Shown here: in pieces, positions 17,009-26,580 of the stretch
Layout of the letters: every line of letters begins with the position of its first letter
How positions within the stretch are numbered: position 1 is the first letter of the stretch
Assembly: GCF_033807535.1 (NCBI RefSeq)
Contig: NZ_CP136856.1
Location: 3,490,001-3,554,000, forward strand
Source of the DNA: Oceanisphaera sp. IT1-181
Lineage (GTDB): Bacteria > Pseudomonadota > Gammaproteobacteria > Enterobacterales > Aeromonadaceae
DNA: 64,000 nucleotides
Reading direction: 5' to 3'
Notes under the pieces: generated by a model
Told to the model about the DNA's origin: nothing
Databases searched by the model: none
What the model saw: only the letters and a program-made list of their open reading frames with translations
Made by a program: the position numbers and the translations under genes

Positions 17009-17869
17009 TTATACGGCACCGGCCCCAGCAACAATCTCACTTAGCTCTTGGGTAATCGCAGCCTGACGGGCTTTGTTATACACCAATTGCAGCTCGTCTA
17101 TCATGTCACCGGCGTTGTCGGTAGCGGCTTTCATTGCCACCATACGTGCAGCCTGCTCACTGGCGAGGTTTTCTACCACGCCCTGATACACTTGTGCTTC
17201 CACAAAACGTACCAACAGCTTGTCTAATAAAGACTTAGGATCGGGTTCGTAAATATAATCCCAGCTGTGGGTGGCCACCGTTTCTTCCGCGGCGGGTAAG
17301 GGCAACAGTTGATCGATCGTGGGTGTCTGGATCATGGTGTTTTCAAACTTGTTGTACACCAAATACAGTCTGTCTATTTCACCCGTGTTGTACGCTTCAA
17401 GCATCACGGTGACGGAGCCAATCAACTCAGACAGCGATGGGTTATCACCCAAACCGCTCTTTGAGGCAATGACTTTACCGCCATAGCGTTTAAAAAAGCC
17501 GACCGCCTTGCTACCGATTAGGCCCAGATCAATTTCTGCACCTTGATCGGACCAAGCCTTCATGTTCATGAGAGCTTGTTTGAACAGGTTAGTGTTCAGG
17601 CCACCACACAGGCCCCGATCGGTTGAGATAATAATAAAACCAACGCGCTTAACGTCACGGTCGTCCATGTAAGGATGCTTGTATTCCAAGTTACCTTGCG
17701 CGACGTTACCGATCACATTGCGTATGGTTTCAGCGTATGGGCGGCTGTGGACCATTCGTTCCTGCGCTCTGCGCATTTTCGAGGCGGCCACCATCTCCAT
17801 AGCGCTGGTGATCTTCTGAGTGTTTTTAACACTCCCGATCTTGCTACGTATTTCTTTTGCGCCGGCCAT
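17009..17869 (-). CDS. atpG: F1Fo ATP synthase gamma subunit
   Basis: Rotor shaft of 286 residues. It begins MAGAKEIRSKIGSVKNTQKI, contains STDRGLCGGLNTNLFKQ, and ends LVYNKARQAAITQELSEIV, all standard gamma motifs. The start at 17869 is the conserved MAGAKE; a start at 17887 would add six residues. Confidence 0.97.
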   Translation of the reverse strand: MAGAKEIRSKIGSVKNTQKITSAMEMVAASKMRRAQERMVHSRPYAETIRNVIGNVAQGNLEYKHPYMDDRDVKRVGFIIISTDRGLCGGLNTNLFKQALMNMKAWSDQGAEIDLGLIGSKAVGFFKRYGGKVIASKSGLGDNPSLSELIGSVTVMLEAYNTGEIDRLYLVYNKFENTMIQTPTIDQLLPLPAAEETVATHSWDYIYEPDPKSLLDKLLVRFVEAQVYQGVVENLASEQAARMVAMKAATDNAGDMIDELQLVYNKARQAAITQELSEIVAGAGAV

Positions 17870-17911
17870 GTCGCTTCTCCAATTCAAGTGGCAGCAAACG
17901 CTGCCACATGG

Positions 17912-19453
17912 TTACCAGGACTGGGTAGCCTTGAAGCTATCCAGCAACGCAGTCAGCTGAGCCACAACGTCTTTGTTGTAGTCGGCTTTCTGGTTGATGT
18001 CTGCCATGGTGGCAGCATGTTCTGAATCGGCGTAAGCGAGCAGGGCAGCTTCGAACGTAGTGATGAGGTTTAGCTCAACATTGTCCAGATAGCCGTGTTC
18101 AGCAGCAAACAGTACTAAGCCTTGTTCAGCAACTGACATAGGACGGTATTGCTTCTGCTTCATCAACTCAGTTACTTTCTGACCGTGGCTCAGCTGCTTG
18201 CGCGTGGCTTCATCGAGGTCGGAAGAGAACTGAGCAAAGGCTGCCAGTTCACGATACTGAGCCAACGCAGTACGAATACCACCTGACAGTTTCTTGATCA
18301 GCTTAGTTTGTGCAGCACCACCAACACGAGATACAGAGATACCTGGATCAACAGCAGGGCGAATGCCTGAGTTAAACAGCTCTGTGGTCAAGAAAATCTG
18401 ACCATCGGTGATGGAAATTACGTTAGTCGGTACAAACGCAGATACGTCACCGGCTTGAGTTTCGATGATAGGCAACGCGGTCAAAGAACCGGTTTTGCCT
18501 TTCACTTCACCCTTGGTGAAACGTTCTACATACTCAACCGATACGCGAGAGGCACGCTCTAGCAGACGGGAGTGCAAGTAGAAAACGTCACCTGGGTAAG
18601 CTTCACGACCTGGCGGACGACGCAGCAACAGTGAGATCTGACGGTAAGCAACGGCCTGTTTAGACAGGTCATCGTATACGATCAGTGCATCTTCACCGCG
18701 GTCACGGAAGAATTCACCCATGGCGCAACCGGAGTAAGGCGCCAAGTACTGCAGTGCTGCAGACTCAGAAGCAGAAGCCACTACTACGATAGTATTGGCC
18801 AGTGCGCCATGCTCTTCCAGCTTACGTACTACGTTAGAGATGGTGGACGCTTTTTGGCCGATGGCCACGTACACACACTTAACGCCAGAGTCTTTCTGGT
18901 TGATGATGGCATCAACTGCTAAGGCAGTTTTACCAACCTGACGGTCACCGATGATCAGCTCACGCTGACCACGACCTACAGGGATCATGGCATCAACGGC
19001 TTTATAGCCAGTTTGCAGTGGCTCATCTACCGATTGACGGTCGATTACGCCCGGTGCGATCATTTCTACTGGAGAGAAGGTATCGGCAACAATGGCGCCT
19101 TTACCGTCGATGGGCTCACCCAAGGTGTTAACCACACGACCCAGCAGGTTACGACCTACTGGAACTTCCAAGATACGACCTGTAGAACGGACCTTCATGC
19201 CTTCGGCCAGATCCGTATACGGACCCATTACCACGGCACCTACGGAGTCACGCTCTAAGTTCAATGCCAAAGCGTACAAGCCGCCTGGCAGTTCGATCAT
19301 TTCGCCTTGCATGATATCAGCAAGGCCGTGAACACGGATAATACCGTCACTTACAGAGACGATAGTACCTTCGTTTCGTGCTTCACTGACAACGTTGAAT
19401 TGCTCGATACGCTGTTTAATCAGCTCGGCAATTTCAGTTGAATTCAGTTGCAT
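17912..19453 (-). CDS. atpA: F1Fo ATP synthase alpha subunit
   Basis: 513 residues, identical in length to E. coli AtpA. It starts MQLNSTEIAELIKQRIEQFN and contains Walker A LIIGDRQVGKTALAVDAI, LLLRRPPGREAYPGDVFYLH and the Arg-finger segment PGISVSRVGGAAQTK. Regulatory, non-catalytic nucleotide sites are expected. Confidence 0.97.
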   Translation of the reverse strand: MQLNSTEIAELIKQRIEQFNVVSEARNEGTIVSVSDGIIRVHGLADIMQGEMIELPGGLYALALNLERDSVGAVVMGPYTDLAEGMKVRSTGRILEVPVGRNLLGRVVNTLGEPIDGKGAIVADTFSPVEMIAPGVIDRQSVDEPLQTGYKAVDAMIPVGRGQRELIIGDRQVGKTALAVDAIINQKDSGVKCVYVAIGQKASTISNVVRKLEEHGALANTIVVVASASESAALQYLAPYSGCAMGEFFRDRGEDALIVYDDLSKQAVAYRQISLLLRRPPGREAYPGDVFYLHSRLLERASRVSVEYVERFTKGEVKGKTGSLTALPIIETQAGDVSAFVPTNVISITDGQIFLTTELFNSGIRPAVDPGISVSRVGGAAQTKLIKKLSGGIRTALAQYRELAAFAQFSSDLDEATRKQLSHGQKVTELMKQKQYRPMSVAEQGLVLFAAEHGYLDNVELNLITTFEAALLAYADSEHAATMADINQKADYNKDVVAQLTALLDSFKATQSW

Positions 19454-19467
19454 GCTCTATTCCCCAA

Positions 19468-19998
19468 TCAAGATTGCAGCGTTTCAGCCAAGCGGGACAG
19501 CCTGCCCCGAACACTTCCGTCGATTACTAAGTCACCGGCAGTAATAATAATGCCGGCCATCAGTGCTTTATCGACACTGCAATTCAGCTTCACTTTGCGA
19601 TCTAAGCGCTTTTCAAGTGAGGCTTGAATCTTGGCCATTTGTTGCTTAGTCAGTTTGGCGGCAGAAACCACATTGGCCTCTACTTCCCGGTCTTGTTCTG
19701 CCTTCAGTGCGGCAAACTCTAAGACCACTGCTGGCAACACACTCAAGCGTCCGTTTATGGCCATTACCCTTATCAGGTTCTGGCCTTGCTCATCGAGCTG
19801 ATCGCCACAGACAGCCAAAAACAAGTCGGCCATCTTTTCCGCGTTCAGATTGCTGTTGATAAGGTCTTCAACTTGCGGGTCGGTTGCCACTTGTGCGGCA
19901 AAACCCAGCATTGTTAACCAGTTATCAACCGCTTTTTTCTCAACGGCAAAATCGAAAGCTGCTTTGGCATAGGGGCGAGCAATGGTTTTCATTTCCAT
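19468..19998 (-). CDS. atpH: F1Fo ATP synthase delta subunit
   Basis: Stator subunit linking F1 to subunit b, 176 residues (E. coli 177). TIARPYAKAAFDFAVEK at the start and LNCSVDKALMAGIIITAGD near the end are diagnostic. A second in-frame ATG two codons in makes the exact start uncertain by six bases. The N-ATPase operon lacks this gene. Confidence 0.96.
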   Translation of the reverse strand: MEMKTIARPYAKAAFDFAVEKKAVDNWLTMLGFAAQVATDPQVEDLINSNLNAEKMADLFLAVCGDQLDEQGQNLIRVMAINGRLSVLPAVVLEFAALKAEQDREVEANVVSAAKLTKQQMAKIQASLEKRLDRKVKLNCSVDKALMAGIIITAGDLVIDGSVRGRLSRLAETLQS

Positions 19999-20011
19999 AG
20001 CTCTATGTCCC

Positions 20012-20482
20012 TTACAGTTCAGCTACTACTTTCTCAACAATGTCGCTATTAGCAGCGGCATCAATTTGACGCTCGAGGATTTTTTCTGCACCCGCCAAGG
20101 CAAGAGCAGCAACCTGCTTGCGCAGTTCCTCTTTGACACGGTTGCGTTCGGCTTCAACTTCAGCCTGAGCCTGTGTCAGAATTTTTTCACGTTCAGCTTG
20201 CGCTTCACGTGTAGCATCCTCGACGATCTGGGCCTTGCGCTTATTCGCCAACTCAACAATGTGAGCAGACTGTAGCTTGGCTTCTTTTAACTGTTCGGCT
20301 GCATTATTTTTCGCCAGGGCCAAATCTTTCTTGGCATTCTCCGCTGAAGATAATCCTTCGGCGATTTCTTTCTGACGAGCTTCAATGGCGCCCATAATCG
20401 GGGGCCATACAAACTTCATGCAAAACCAAACGAAGACAATAAAGGCGACCGTTTGACCGAGGATTGTTGCGTTCATATTCAT
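20012..20482 (-). CDS. atpF: F1Fo ATP synthase b subunit
   Basis: 156 residues, the same as E. coli. One membrane helix (TILGQTVAFIVFVWFCMKFV) ending in WPPIMGAIEARQKEIAEGL leads into a long charged helix that dimerises as the peripheral stalk. It lies 13 nt before atpH and 49 nt after atpE. Confidence 0.96.
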   Translation of the reverse strand: MNMNATILGQTVAFIVFVWFCMKFVWPPIMGAIEARQKEIAEGLSSAENAKKDLALAKNNAAEQLKEAKLQSAHIVELANKRKAQIVEDATREAQAEREKILTQAQAEVEAERNRVKEELRKQVAALALAGAEKILERQIDAAANSDIVEKVVAEL

Positions 20483-20531
20483 CGCAACTCTCCTTTAAAA
20501 TAGTTAACAGACTGATTAACAGACCGAGGCA

Positions 20532-20759
20532 TTAAGCAGCAACGGCGAAAATCAGGTACAAAGCCATACCAACAGTGATCATTGGGATAGCGTCAACCAG
20601 GCCAACTACGATAAAGAAGTTAGTACGCAAAGCTGGCAGCATGTCAGGCTGGCGAGCAGCACTTTCCATGAACTTACCACCCAGCATAGAAATACCGATA
20701 GATGCAGCGATAGCGGCGAAGCCCAACATAACGGCGGCAGCGATGTAGATCATTTCCAT
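20532..20759 (-). CDS. atpE: F1Fo ATP synthase c subunit (H+-type)
   Basis: A short proteolipid of 75 residues: two helices with the polar loop ARQPD and the proton-binding Asp56 in GLVDAIPMITVG. No Ser/Thr follows the carboxylate and helix 1 has no matching acidic ligand, so this ring should be proton-specific, unlike the N-ATPase c subunit at 9332-9616. The Met cluster at the start (MEM) leaves a minor start ambiguity. Confidence 0.96.
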   Translation of the reverse strand: MEMIYIAAAVMLGFAAIAASIGISMLGGKFMESAARQPDMLPALRTNFFIVVGLVDAIPMITVGMALYLIFAVAA

Positions 20760-20822
20760 TTTTATTTCTCCAAATATTAGCGGTTTAACGACTGCTTGTT
20801 AAAGTATTGTTATCTTTTATTA

Positions 20823-21602
20823 TTAATGCTCTTCAGACGCCATTGATAAGTAAACAACGGACAAGATCATGAAGATGAAAGCCTGCAAGGTGATTATCAA
20901 TATATGGAAAATCGCCCAAGGCACATTAAGGGCCCATTGAGACCACCATGGCAACAAGCCTGCGATCAAGATGAAGATCATCTCACCCGCATACATGTTA
21001 CCGAACAGTCGCAAACCTAAAGAGATAGGCTTAGCGATCAGTGATACGGTCTCAAGCACCAAGTTAACAGGGATCATTGACCAATGGTTTAGTGGTTGCA
21101 GTGTCAGCTCTTTAACAAAGCCAGACACGCCTTTCTCTTTGATACTGAAGTAAATAATCAAAAAGAACACACCAAATGCCATGGACATGGTGATGTTAAC
21201 ATCGGCGGAAGGAACAACCCTCAGGTAAGGAACACCGAGCAATTGTGCGCCATAAGGCAGTAAGTCGACCGGTAGTAAGTCCATTGCGTTCATCAAGAAA
21301 ACCCAGACAAAAATGGTTAGCGCCAACGGGGCCACTAACTTACTTTTACCATGGAAGACGTCTTTAACGGCTGTATCTACAAAGCCCACTAACAGCTCAA
21401 CGGCACATTGCAACTTGCCGGGTACGCCACTGGTTGCACGAACAGCAACCTTGTGAAATAACCACAAGAACAGCATTCCCAGGACAACGGAAACAAGCAA
21501 AGAATCGATATTTAACGCCCAAAAACCCGAACCAACCTGTAAATGTGTCAGGTGGTGTGAGATATAATCTTGGGAAGTTAAGACATCTCCTGTTGCAGCC
21601 AT
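20823..21602 (-). CDS. atpB: F1Fo ATP synthase a subunit
   Basis: A membrane subunit of 259 residues with five to six helices. The essential Arg lies in LIAKPISLGLRLFGNMYAGE, and the last helix contains FHILIITLQAFIFMILSVVY. The start at 21602 gives MAATGDVLTSQDYISHHL, the usual N-terminus; an ATG at 21647 lies inside atpI and is unlikely. Confidence 0.96.
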   Translation of the reverse strand: MAATGDVLTSQDYISHHLTHLQVGSGFWALNIDSLLVSVVLGMLFLWLFHKVAVRATSGVPGKLQCAVELLVGFVDTAVKDVFHGKSKLVAPLALTIFVWVFLMNAMDLLPVDLLPYGAQLLGVPYLRVVPSADVNITMSMAFGVFFLIIYFSIKEKGVSGFVKELTLQPLNHWSMIPVNLVLETVSLIAKPISLGLRLFGNMYAGEMIFILIAGLLPWWSQWALNVPWAIFHILIITLQAFIFMILSVVYLSMASEEH

Positions 21603-21610
21603 GTGTTTTC

Positions 21611-22003
21611 CTAGTAACGGTTGTTGAGAGTGAACGAAACAATCCACTGCATCAGCAATGCTGTGATGTAAGCAGCAAACAGAGGTGCGTGTAGCACGTC
21701 CATAAACTTGAGCGCTATCGTAAACAGCAAGATAGTGCTACCAAACTTAATCCCAGCCCCGCTGTAAAAGTCCGCCATCACGCTGCTTGGCGTTGCCTGC
21801 TTCGCCGTAAAGGCAAACACACGCACGCTAAACAAGCATTGGGGAACCCAGTAGATTCCGCCCCCCAAAAGGGCAGAACGAGCGGCTGCCTCACCCTGTA
21901 AGTAAAAAAACAAGGTAGCGACGGCCACAATCAAGAGTAATTGACAACACAAACTCACCAGCGCCAGTTGCTTGTCGCTCAGGTACTGCTTCATTTGTTC
22001 CAC
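21611..22003 (-). CDS. atpI: AtpI, ATP synthase assembly-associated membrane protein
   Basis: About 130 residues with four hydrophobic segments (for example LALVSLCCQLLLIVAVATLF and GSTILLFTIALKFMDVLHAP). First gene of the canonical operon, where AtpI is thought to assist c-ring assembly. I chose a GTG start at 22003 because AGGAG lies 5 nt before it; a GTG at 22039 (142 residues) and an ATG at 21994 are alternatives. The family is poorly conserved, so position is the main support. Confidence 0.85.
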   Translation of the reverse strand: MEQMKQYLSDKQLALVSLCCQLLLIVAVATLFFYLQGEAAARSALLGGGIYWVPQCLFSVRVFAFTAKQATPSSVMADFYSGAGIKFGSTILLFTIALKFMDVLHAPLFAAYITALLMQWIVSFTLNNRY

Positions 22004-22205
22004 AAAAACTCCTGATACAGTTAGGGGCTTATTGGCCACACATATCGAGATAGATAGGCGTTGTCAGTTAAGCCCCCAAAAAGCAGGTCAAATTATACCC
22101 GTGCTCGGCGTAAAAGCAATTGCAGTAAGCCCTTATTTTCACAGCTTAACTGCTGGCATTTAGCCACTCCTCATGGATGTTAACTGTTTGTTTACATCCA
22201 GTAAC

Positions 22206-23111
22206 TTACAGATCAAGTTCGTCATTAATCCCGAAGAAATGACTGATTTTATCCAACTCATTCAAAGAGTTATAAGATATAACTAGCTTACCTTTGTCTT
22301 TGTTAGTCGACTTTATCTCTACCTTAGCACCGAGTTTGGATCCAATTTCTTGCTCAAGTTGGCTCATTAGCAAGGATCTGGGTTGCTCAAGGGGCGCTTT
22401 TTTCGGGTTTTGACTTTGTTTGACCAAACGCTCAGTTTCACGAACTGTGAGGCCTTTTTGCGCCACAAAGCGTGCTAATTCAGTTTGTTGCTCGCCGGTA
22501 ATGGCCAATAAAGCGCGGGCATGCCCCATTTCTAATGAGCCATGTTCGACCAATTGCTTCACTTCGTCGTTTAATTGCGCCAAACGTAAAAGGTTAGAAA
22601 CCGCACTGCGACTCTTGCCCACGGCTTCGGCTACCGACAGATGAGTAAAGCCAAACTCTTCAATCAAACGAGATAAAGCGCGCGATTCTTCGATCACGTT
22701 TAAGTCTTCACGCTGAATGTTTTCTATTAGGCCAATGGCCATGGCTTCTTGGTCGGCGACGTCTTTGATAAGGCAGGGCACCTGGCTTAGCCCCGCCATG
22801 CGTGCGGCTCGCCAGCGGCGCTCACCGGCTAAGATTTCATAGCCGCCCTCACTGATGGGTCGCACTATGATCGGCTGAATAATGCCTTGTTGGCGAATTG
22901 AGGTGGCCAGTTCTTCCAGTGCCACCTGAGACATATCGCGGCGCGGCTGGTATTTACCAGGTCGTAATTCATGTAACCCCAAACTTTGCAGCTCACCGTG
23001 AGCATCGGGTTGAGAATGCGTGTCGGCCTGCTGTTGACGCACATTGGCCGCCGAGCTGGTGCTAAGTAGCGCATCCAAGCCTTTGCCCAAACCCCGTCGT
23101 TTCATGTTCAT
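22206..23111 (-). CDS. parB: Chromosome partitioning protein ParB
   Basis: 301 residues. The N-terminal ParB/Srx CTPase domain has LRPGKYQPRRDM, IIQPIIVRP and the nucleotide motif GERRWRAARMAG; the central helix-turn-helix (SVAEAVGKSRSAVSNLLRL) binds parS, and the C-terminal dimerisation segment ends ISHFFGINDELDL. It overlaps the parA stop by 4 nt (ATGA). Two parS-like palindromes are found about 8.4 and 10.5 kb away at 31502 and 33600, on the other side of oriC. Confidence 0.97.
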   Translation of the reverse strand: MNMKRRGLGKGLDALLSTSSAANVRQQQADTHSQPDAHGELQSLGLHELRPGKYQPRRDMSQVALEELATSIRQQGIIQPIIVRPISEGGYEILAGERRWRAARMAGLSQVPCLIKDVADQEAMAIGLIENIQREDLNVIEESRALSRLIEEFGFTHLSVAEAVGKSRSAVSNLLRLAQLNDEVKQLVEHGSLEMGHARALLAITGEQQTELARFVAQKGLTVRETERLVKQSQNPKKAPLEQPRSLLMSQLEQEIGSKLGAKVEIKSTNKDKGKLVISYNSLNELDKISHFFGINDELDL

Positions 23112-23911
23112 GCTAGTTGTTCCGAAGTTTCATTAGAGTCTAAAGACAGTTCTTCGCGGCGCAATATTTCTCCTGCCAGCGCCAAATAGGCTTTAGCACC
23201 CAAAGAAGATTTATCGTAATGCATGGCAGGCTGACCAAAGCTCGGCGCCTCGGCCAGGCGCACGTTGCGCGGGATCACGGTGCGATACACCTTGTCACCA
23301 AAATGCGTTTTAAGCTGATCAGAAACATCACTCGAAAGCCGATTACGATGATCGTACATCGTTCGTAATATGCCCTCGATTTTTAAGTCATGGTTCACCA
23401 CTGCCGCCAGTTTACTGATGGTATCCACCAAGGCGGTTAAGCCTTCCAGCGCGAAATACTCGCATTGCATGGGCACCAATACTGAATCCGCCGCAGACAT
23501 GGCGTTCACGGTTAACAGGTTCAGCGAGGGGGGGCAGTCGATAAAAATATAATCGTAATAATCACGCACCGGTGCCAGTGCCGTGCGCAGTCGCGTCTCG
23601 CGGGCAAACACTTCCATCAACTTGATTTCGGCGGCGGTCACATCGCCATTGCCCGCCACCAAGTGATAGCCACCGCTGGTTTCTCTTTCAACCACTTGCT
23701 CGATGGGCACTTGATCCACTAACAACTCATAGGCGGTGTTAGGCACCTGATATTTATCTATGCCGCTGGCCATAGTGGCGTTGCCTTGCGGATCCAGATC
23801 TATCACCAGTACCTTGCGCTTGGTTGCAGCCATGGAGGCTGCCAAGTTGACACAGGTCGTAGTTTTACCCACGCCCCCTTTTTGGTTGGCAATGGCGATG
23901 ACTTTCCCCAC
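23108..23911 (-). CDS. parA: Chromosome partitioning ATPase ParA/Soj
   Basis: 267 residues. The deviant Walker A motif is complete (IANQKGGVGKTTTCVNL), with VIDLDPQGNAT (Walker A') and FIDCPPSLNLLTVNAM (Walker B). Nonspecific DNA binding of the ATP dimer and stimulation by ParB move origins apart. It lies between rsmG and parB, as in most gammaproteobacteria outside the enterics. Confidence 0.97.
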   Translation of the reverse strand: MGKVIAIANQKGGVGKTTTCVNLAASMAATKRKVLVIDLDPQGNATMASGIDKYQVPNTAYELLVDQVPIEQVVERETSGGYHLVAGNGDVTAAEIKLMEVFARETRLRTALAPVRDYYDYIFIDCPPSLNLLTVNAMSAADSVLVPMQCEYFALEGLTALVDTISKLAAVVNHDLKIEGILRTMYDHRNRLSSDVSDQLKTHFGDKVYRTVIPRNVRLAEAPSFGQPAMHYDKSSLGAKAYLALAGEILRREELSLDSNETSEQLA

Positions 23912-23995
23912 CGAACACCTCTATTGGCTAGCTAAGATTTTGTGATCTTATGCGGTTAAATTTTACAGGACGGTGATTTTACACTGCGTTAGCAA

Positions 23996-24637
23996 CTACT
24001 TAGGCTGACTAACTTGCTTTAACACCACCAAGTGCCGATCTCCGTCTTGCTCAGGCACGATTAAGGGGTAAACCTTATCCAACTGCAGGTGAGCAGGCAA
24101 TGATTGTAGCTCCTGCTCTGGATATTGTCCTTTGAGCGCCAAAAAGCGGCCTTCAGACTTAAGCAGATGAGCGCACCAGCTTACCATGTCATCCAGTGAA
24201 GCGAAGGCTCGACTTAACACGCCGTCAAATTTTTGTTCTGGCTGGTAGGCCTCTACGCGGCTTTCGACGGCAGTGACGTTGGTCAGCCCTAAATGATGGA
24301 TAACCATACGAATAAAACGAATGCGCTTGCCGAGGCTGTCGAGCAACACAAATTCTTTATCCGGATTCATGATGGCCAGCGGTAAGCCGGGCAGGCCAGG
24401 ACCGGTGCCCACATCGATAAAGCGCGTACCTTCCAGATAGGGGCTAACCACTAAGCTGTCGACCATATGGCGGCCAACCATGGCGAGTGGGTCACGCACC
24501 GAGGTCAAATTAAAGGCCTTATTCCACTTGTTGAGCAGCGTCACCAGCGTGACCAACTGCTCCACTTGTTGCTCGGTGACTACCAGCTCTGTTTGAGCCA
24601 GCAGGCGCGTTAGGGTGCTTGTTAATTGTTCTTTCAT
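23996..24637 (-). CDS. rsmG: 16S rRNA m7G527 methyltransferase
   Basis: 213 residues. The SAM-binding motif reads RFIDVGTGPGLPGLPLAIM, followed by LLDSLGKRIRFIRMV, typical of RsmG (formerly GidB). The N-terminal KWNKAFNLTSVRDP is also conserved. It sits 22 nt after mnmG, probably cotranscribed, and modifies the 530 loop of 16S rRNA; loss gives low-level streptomycin resistance in other bacteria. Confidence 0.96.
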   Translation of the reverse strand: MKEQLTSTLTRLLAQTELVVTEQQVEQLVTLVTLLNKWNKAFNLTSVRDPLAMVGRHMVDSLVVSPYLEGTRFIDVGTGPGLPGLPLAIMNPDKEFVLLDSLGKRIRFIRMVIHHLGLTNVTAVESRVEAYQPEQKFDGVLSRAFASLDDMVSWCAHLLKSEGRFLALKGQYPEQELQSLPAHLQLDKVYPLIVPEQDGDRHLVVLKQVSQPK

Positions 24638-24659
24638 GTTATTTATTTACGCCAATGTC

Positions 24660-26549
24660 TTACGCTGATTTGCGCAGCAAGCCACGTTTTTTAAGATGAA
24701 CCAGCAAAATTGAAATCGCCGCCGGTGTTATGCCAGGAGTACGCGAGGCAATGCCTAAGGTTTCAGGTTTCGCTTGATTCAGCTTAATGATCACCTCAGT
24801 CGACAGACCCGGCACTTCTTGGTAATCCAAGTCCAGTGGCAAGTGGGTGTTTTCATTGCGCAGCTGCTTTTCGATTTCGCCTTTCTGGCGCTCGATATAA
24901 CCCGCATATTTAACCTGAATTTCAACTTGCTCAGCCGCTTGCTCGTGGCTGATACCCGGACCTATGCCGTCCACCGACATCAAGGTCGGGTAGTCCAACT
25001 CTGGGCGGCGTAACAGCTCTTCCAGAGTATGTTCTTTGCTTAACGGGGTTTTTAGTAATTCATTCAAGCTGGCAGCCGACGCGTGCACCGGATTAATCCA
25101 GTTCTCACGCAGGCGTTGGGTTTCTTGAGTGATCTGCTCCATTTTATCGCAGAACAGCGCCCAGCGATGATCGTTCACCAAGCCTAGTTCACGGCCAGCT
25201 TCGGTTAGGCGAAGATCGGCGTTGTCTTCACGCAGCAGCAAGCGATATTCAGCACGACTGGTAAACATGCGGTAGGGCTCTTTAGTGCCCAGTGTAGACA
25301 GGTCATCCATCATCACGCCCATATAGGCTTGATCACGACGTGCCGACCAAGGCTCTTTGCCAAAGGCGCGCAGCGTAGCGTTAAGGCCCGCCAGCAAACC
25401 TTGGGCCGCTGCTTCTTCGTAACCCGTGGTGCCGTTAATTTGTCCGGCAAAAAACAAGTTATGTAAATACTTGTTTTCCATGTTGATCTTTAAGTCTCGT
25501 GGATCGAAGTAGTCATATTCGATTGCATAACCTGGTCGCATGATGTGCGCCTGCTCAAAACCTTTGATCGAACGTACGATCTGTAACTGCACATCAAACG
25601 GCAGGCTGGTCGAGATCCCATTTGGATACAGCTCTGTGCTAGTTAGGCCTTCAGGCTCGACGAAGATCTGGTGCGAAGTTTTATCAGCAAAGCGCATGAT
25701 CTTGTCTTCGATCGACGGGCAGTAGCGCGGTCCGATCCCTTCGATCACACCGGCATACATGGGGCTACGATCCAAGTTTTTGCGGATCACATCATGAGTT
25801 TTTTCATTGGTGTGGGTGATGTAACACGGGATCTGTCTGGGTTGATCGGCTCGGCTACCAATAAACGAAAATACCGGAGTCGGGTTATCACCAGGCTGAG
25901 TTTGCATCACCGAGAAATCCACGCTGTTGGCGTCAATGCGCGGTGGAGTTCCGGTTTTCAGTCGGTCAATACGCAGCGGCAATTCACGTAAGCGTTGAGC
26001 CAAGGCGGTGGAAGGGGGATCCCCTGCACGACCGCCCTTGTAATGATCCATACCGATGTGGATCAAGCCGTTTAAAAAAGTACCCACGGTCAGTACTACG
26101 GTTTTGGCTCTAAATCTTAAGCCGGTTTGGGTAACCACACCCACCACAGTTTCGCCTTCAAGGATCAAGTCATCACAGGCTTGCTGGAAGATCTTTAAAT
26201 TAGGCTGATTTTCTAACCGAGTTCGCACGGCTTGCCGATACAGCTGACGATCCGCTTGTGCACGGGTCGCTCTTACCGCAGGTCCCTTGGAAGCATTGAG
26301 CGTACGAAACTGGATCCCGGCGTTATCCGCAGCCATGGCCATGATCCCGCCCAAGGCGTCGATCTCTTTGACCAAGTGGCCTTTGCCAATGCCACCAATG
26401 GCGGGATTGCAGGACATTTGTCCCAAAGTATCAATGTTATGGGTCAATAACAGGGTGTTTGCTCCCATACGAGCAGCGGCAGCGGCGGCTTCAGTGCCGG
26501 CATGGCCACCGCCAACAACGATGACATCAAACGATTCTTCATAATGCAT
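24660..26549 (-). CDS. mnmG: tRNA uridine-5-carboxymethylaminomethyl modification protein MnmG
   Basis: 629 residues, the E. coli length. The FAD-binding start is FDVIVVGGGHAGTEAAAAAA, followed by SCNPAIGGIGKGHLVKEIDA, and the C-terminal region (REDNADLRLTEAGRELGL, EIQVKYAGYIERQK) is standard MnmG. With MnmE it forms cmnm5U34 in tRNAs. It reads away from oriC, whose first GATC sites lie about 30 nt upstream of the ATG, as in E. coli gidA. Confidence 0.97.
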   Translation of the reverse strand: MHYEESFDVIVVGGGHAGTEAAAAAARMGANTLLLTHNIDTLGQMSCNPAIGGIGKGHLVKEIDALGGIMAMAADNAGIQFRTLNASKGPAVRATRAQADRQLYRQAVRTRLENQPNLKIFQQACDDLILEGETVVGVVTQTGLRFRAKTVVLTVGTFLNGLIHIGMDHYKGGRAGDPPSTALAQRLRELPLRIDRLKTGTPPRIDANSVDFSVMQTQPGDNPTPVFSFIGSRADQPRQIPCYITHTNEKTHDVIRKNLDRSPMYAGVIEGIGPRYCPSIEDKIMRFADKTSHQIFVEPEGLTSTELYPNGISTSLPFDVQLQIVRSIKGFEQAHIMRPGYAIEYDYFDPRDLKINMENKYLHNLFFAGQINGTTGYEEAAAQGLLAGLNATLRAFGKEPWSARRDQAYMGVMMDDLSTLGTKEPYRMFTSRAEYRLLLREDNADLRLTEAGRELGLVNDHRWALFCDKMEQITQETQRLRENWINPVHASAASLNELLKTPLSKEHTLEELLRRPELDYPTLMSVDGIGPGISHEQAAEQVEIQVKYAGYIERQKGEIEKQLRNENTHLPLDLDYQEVPGLSTEVIIKLNQAKPETLGIASRTPGITPAAISILLVHLKKRGLLRKSA

Positions 26550-26580
26550 AACAGATACTCTTGAAACAAGCAGGTGTAAG

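Noticed and set aside
5987..22003. Duplicate ATPase genes as an assembly artefact
   Set aside because: The two sets differ strongly in sequence, gene order and subunit lengths, so they are distinct enzymes and not a mis-assembled copy.
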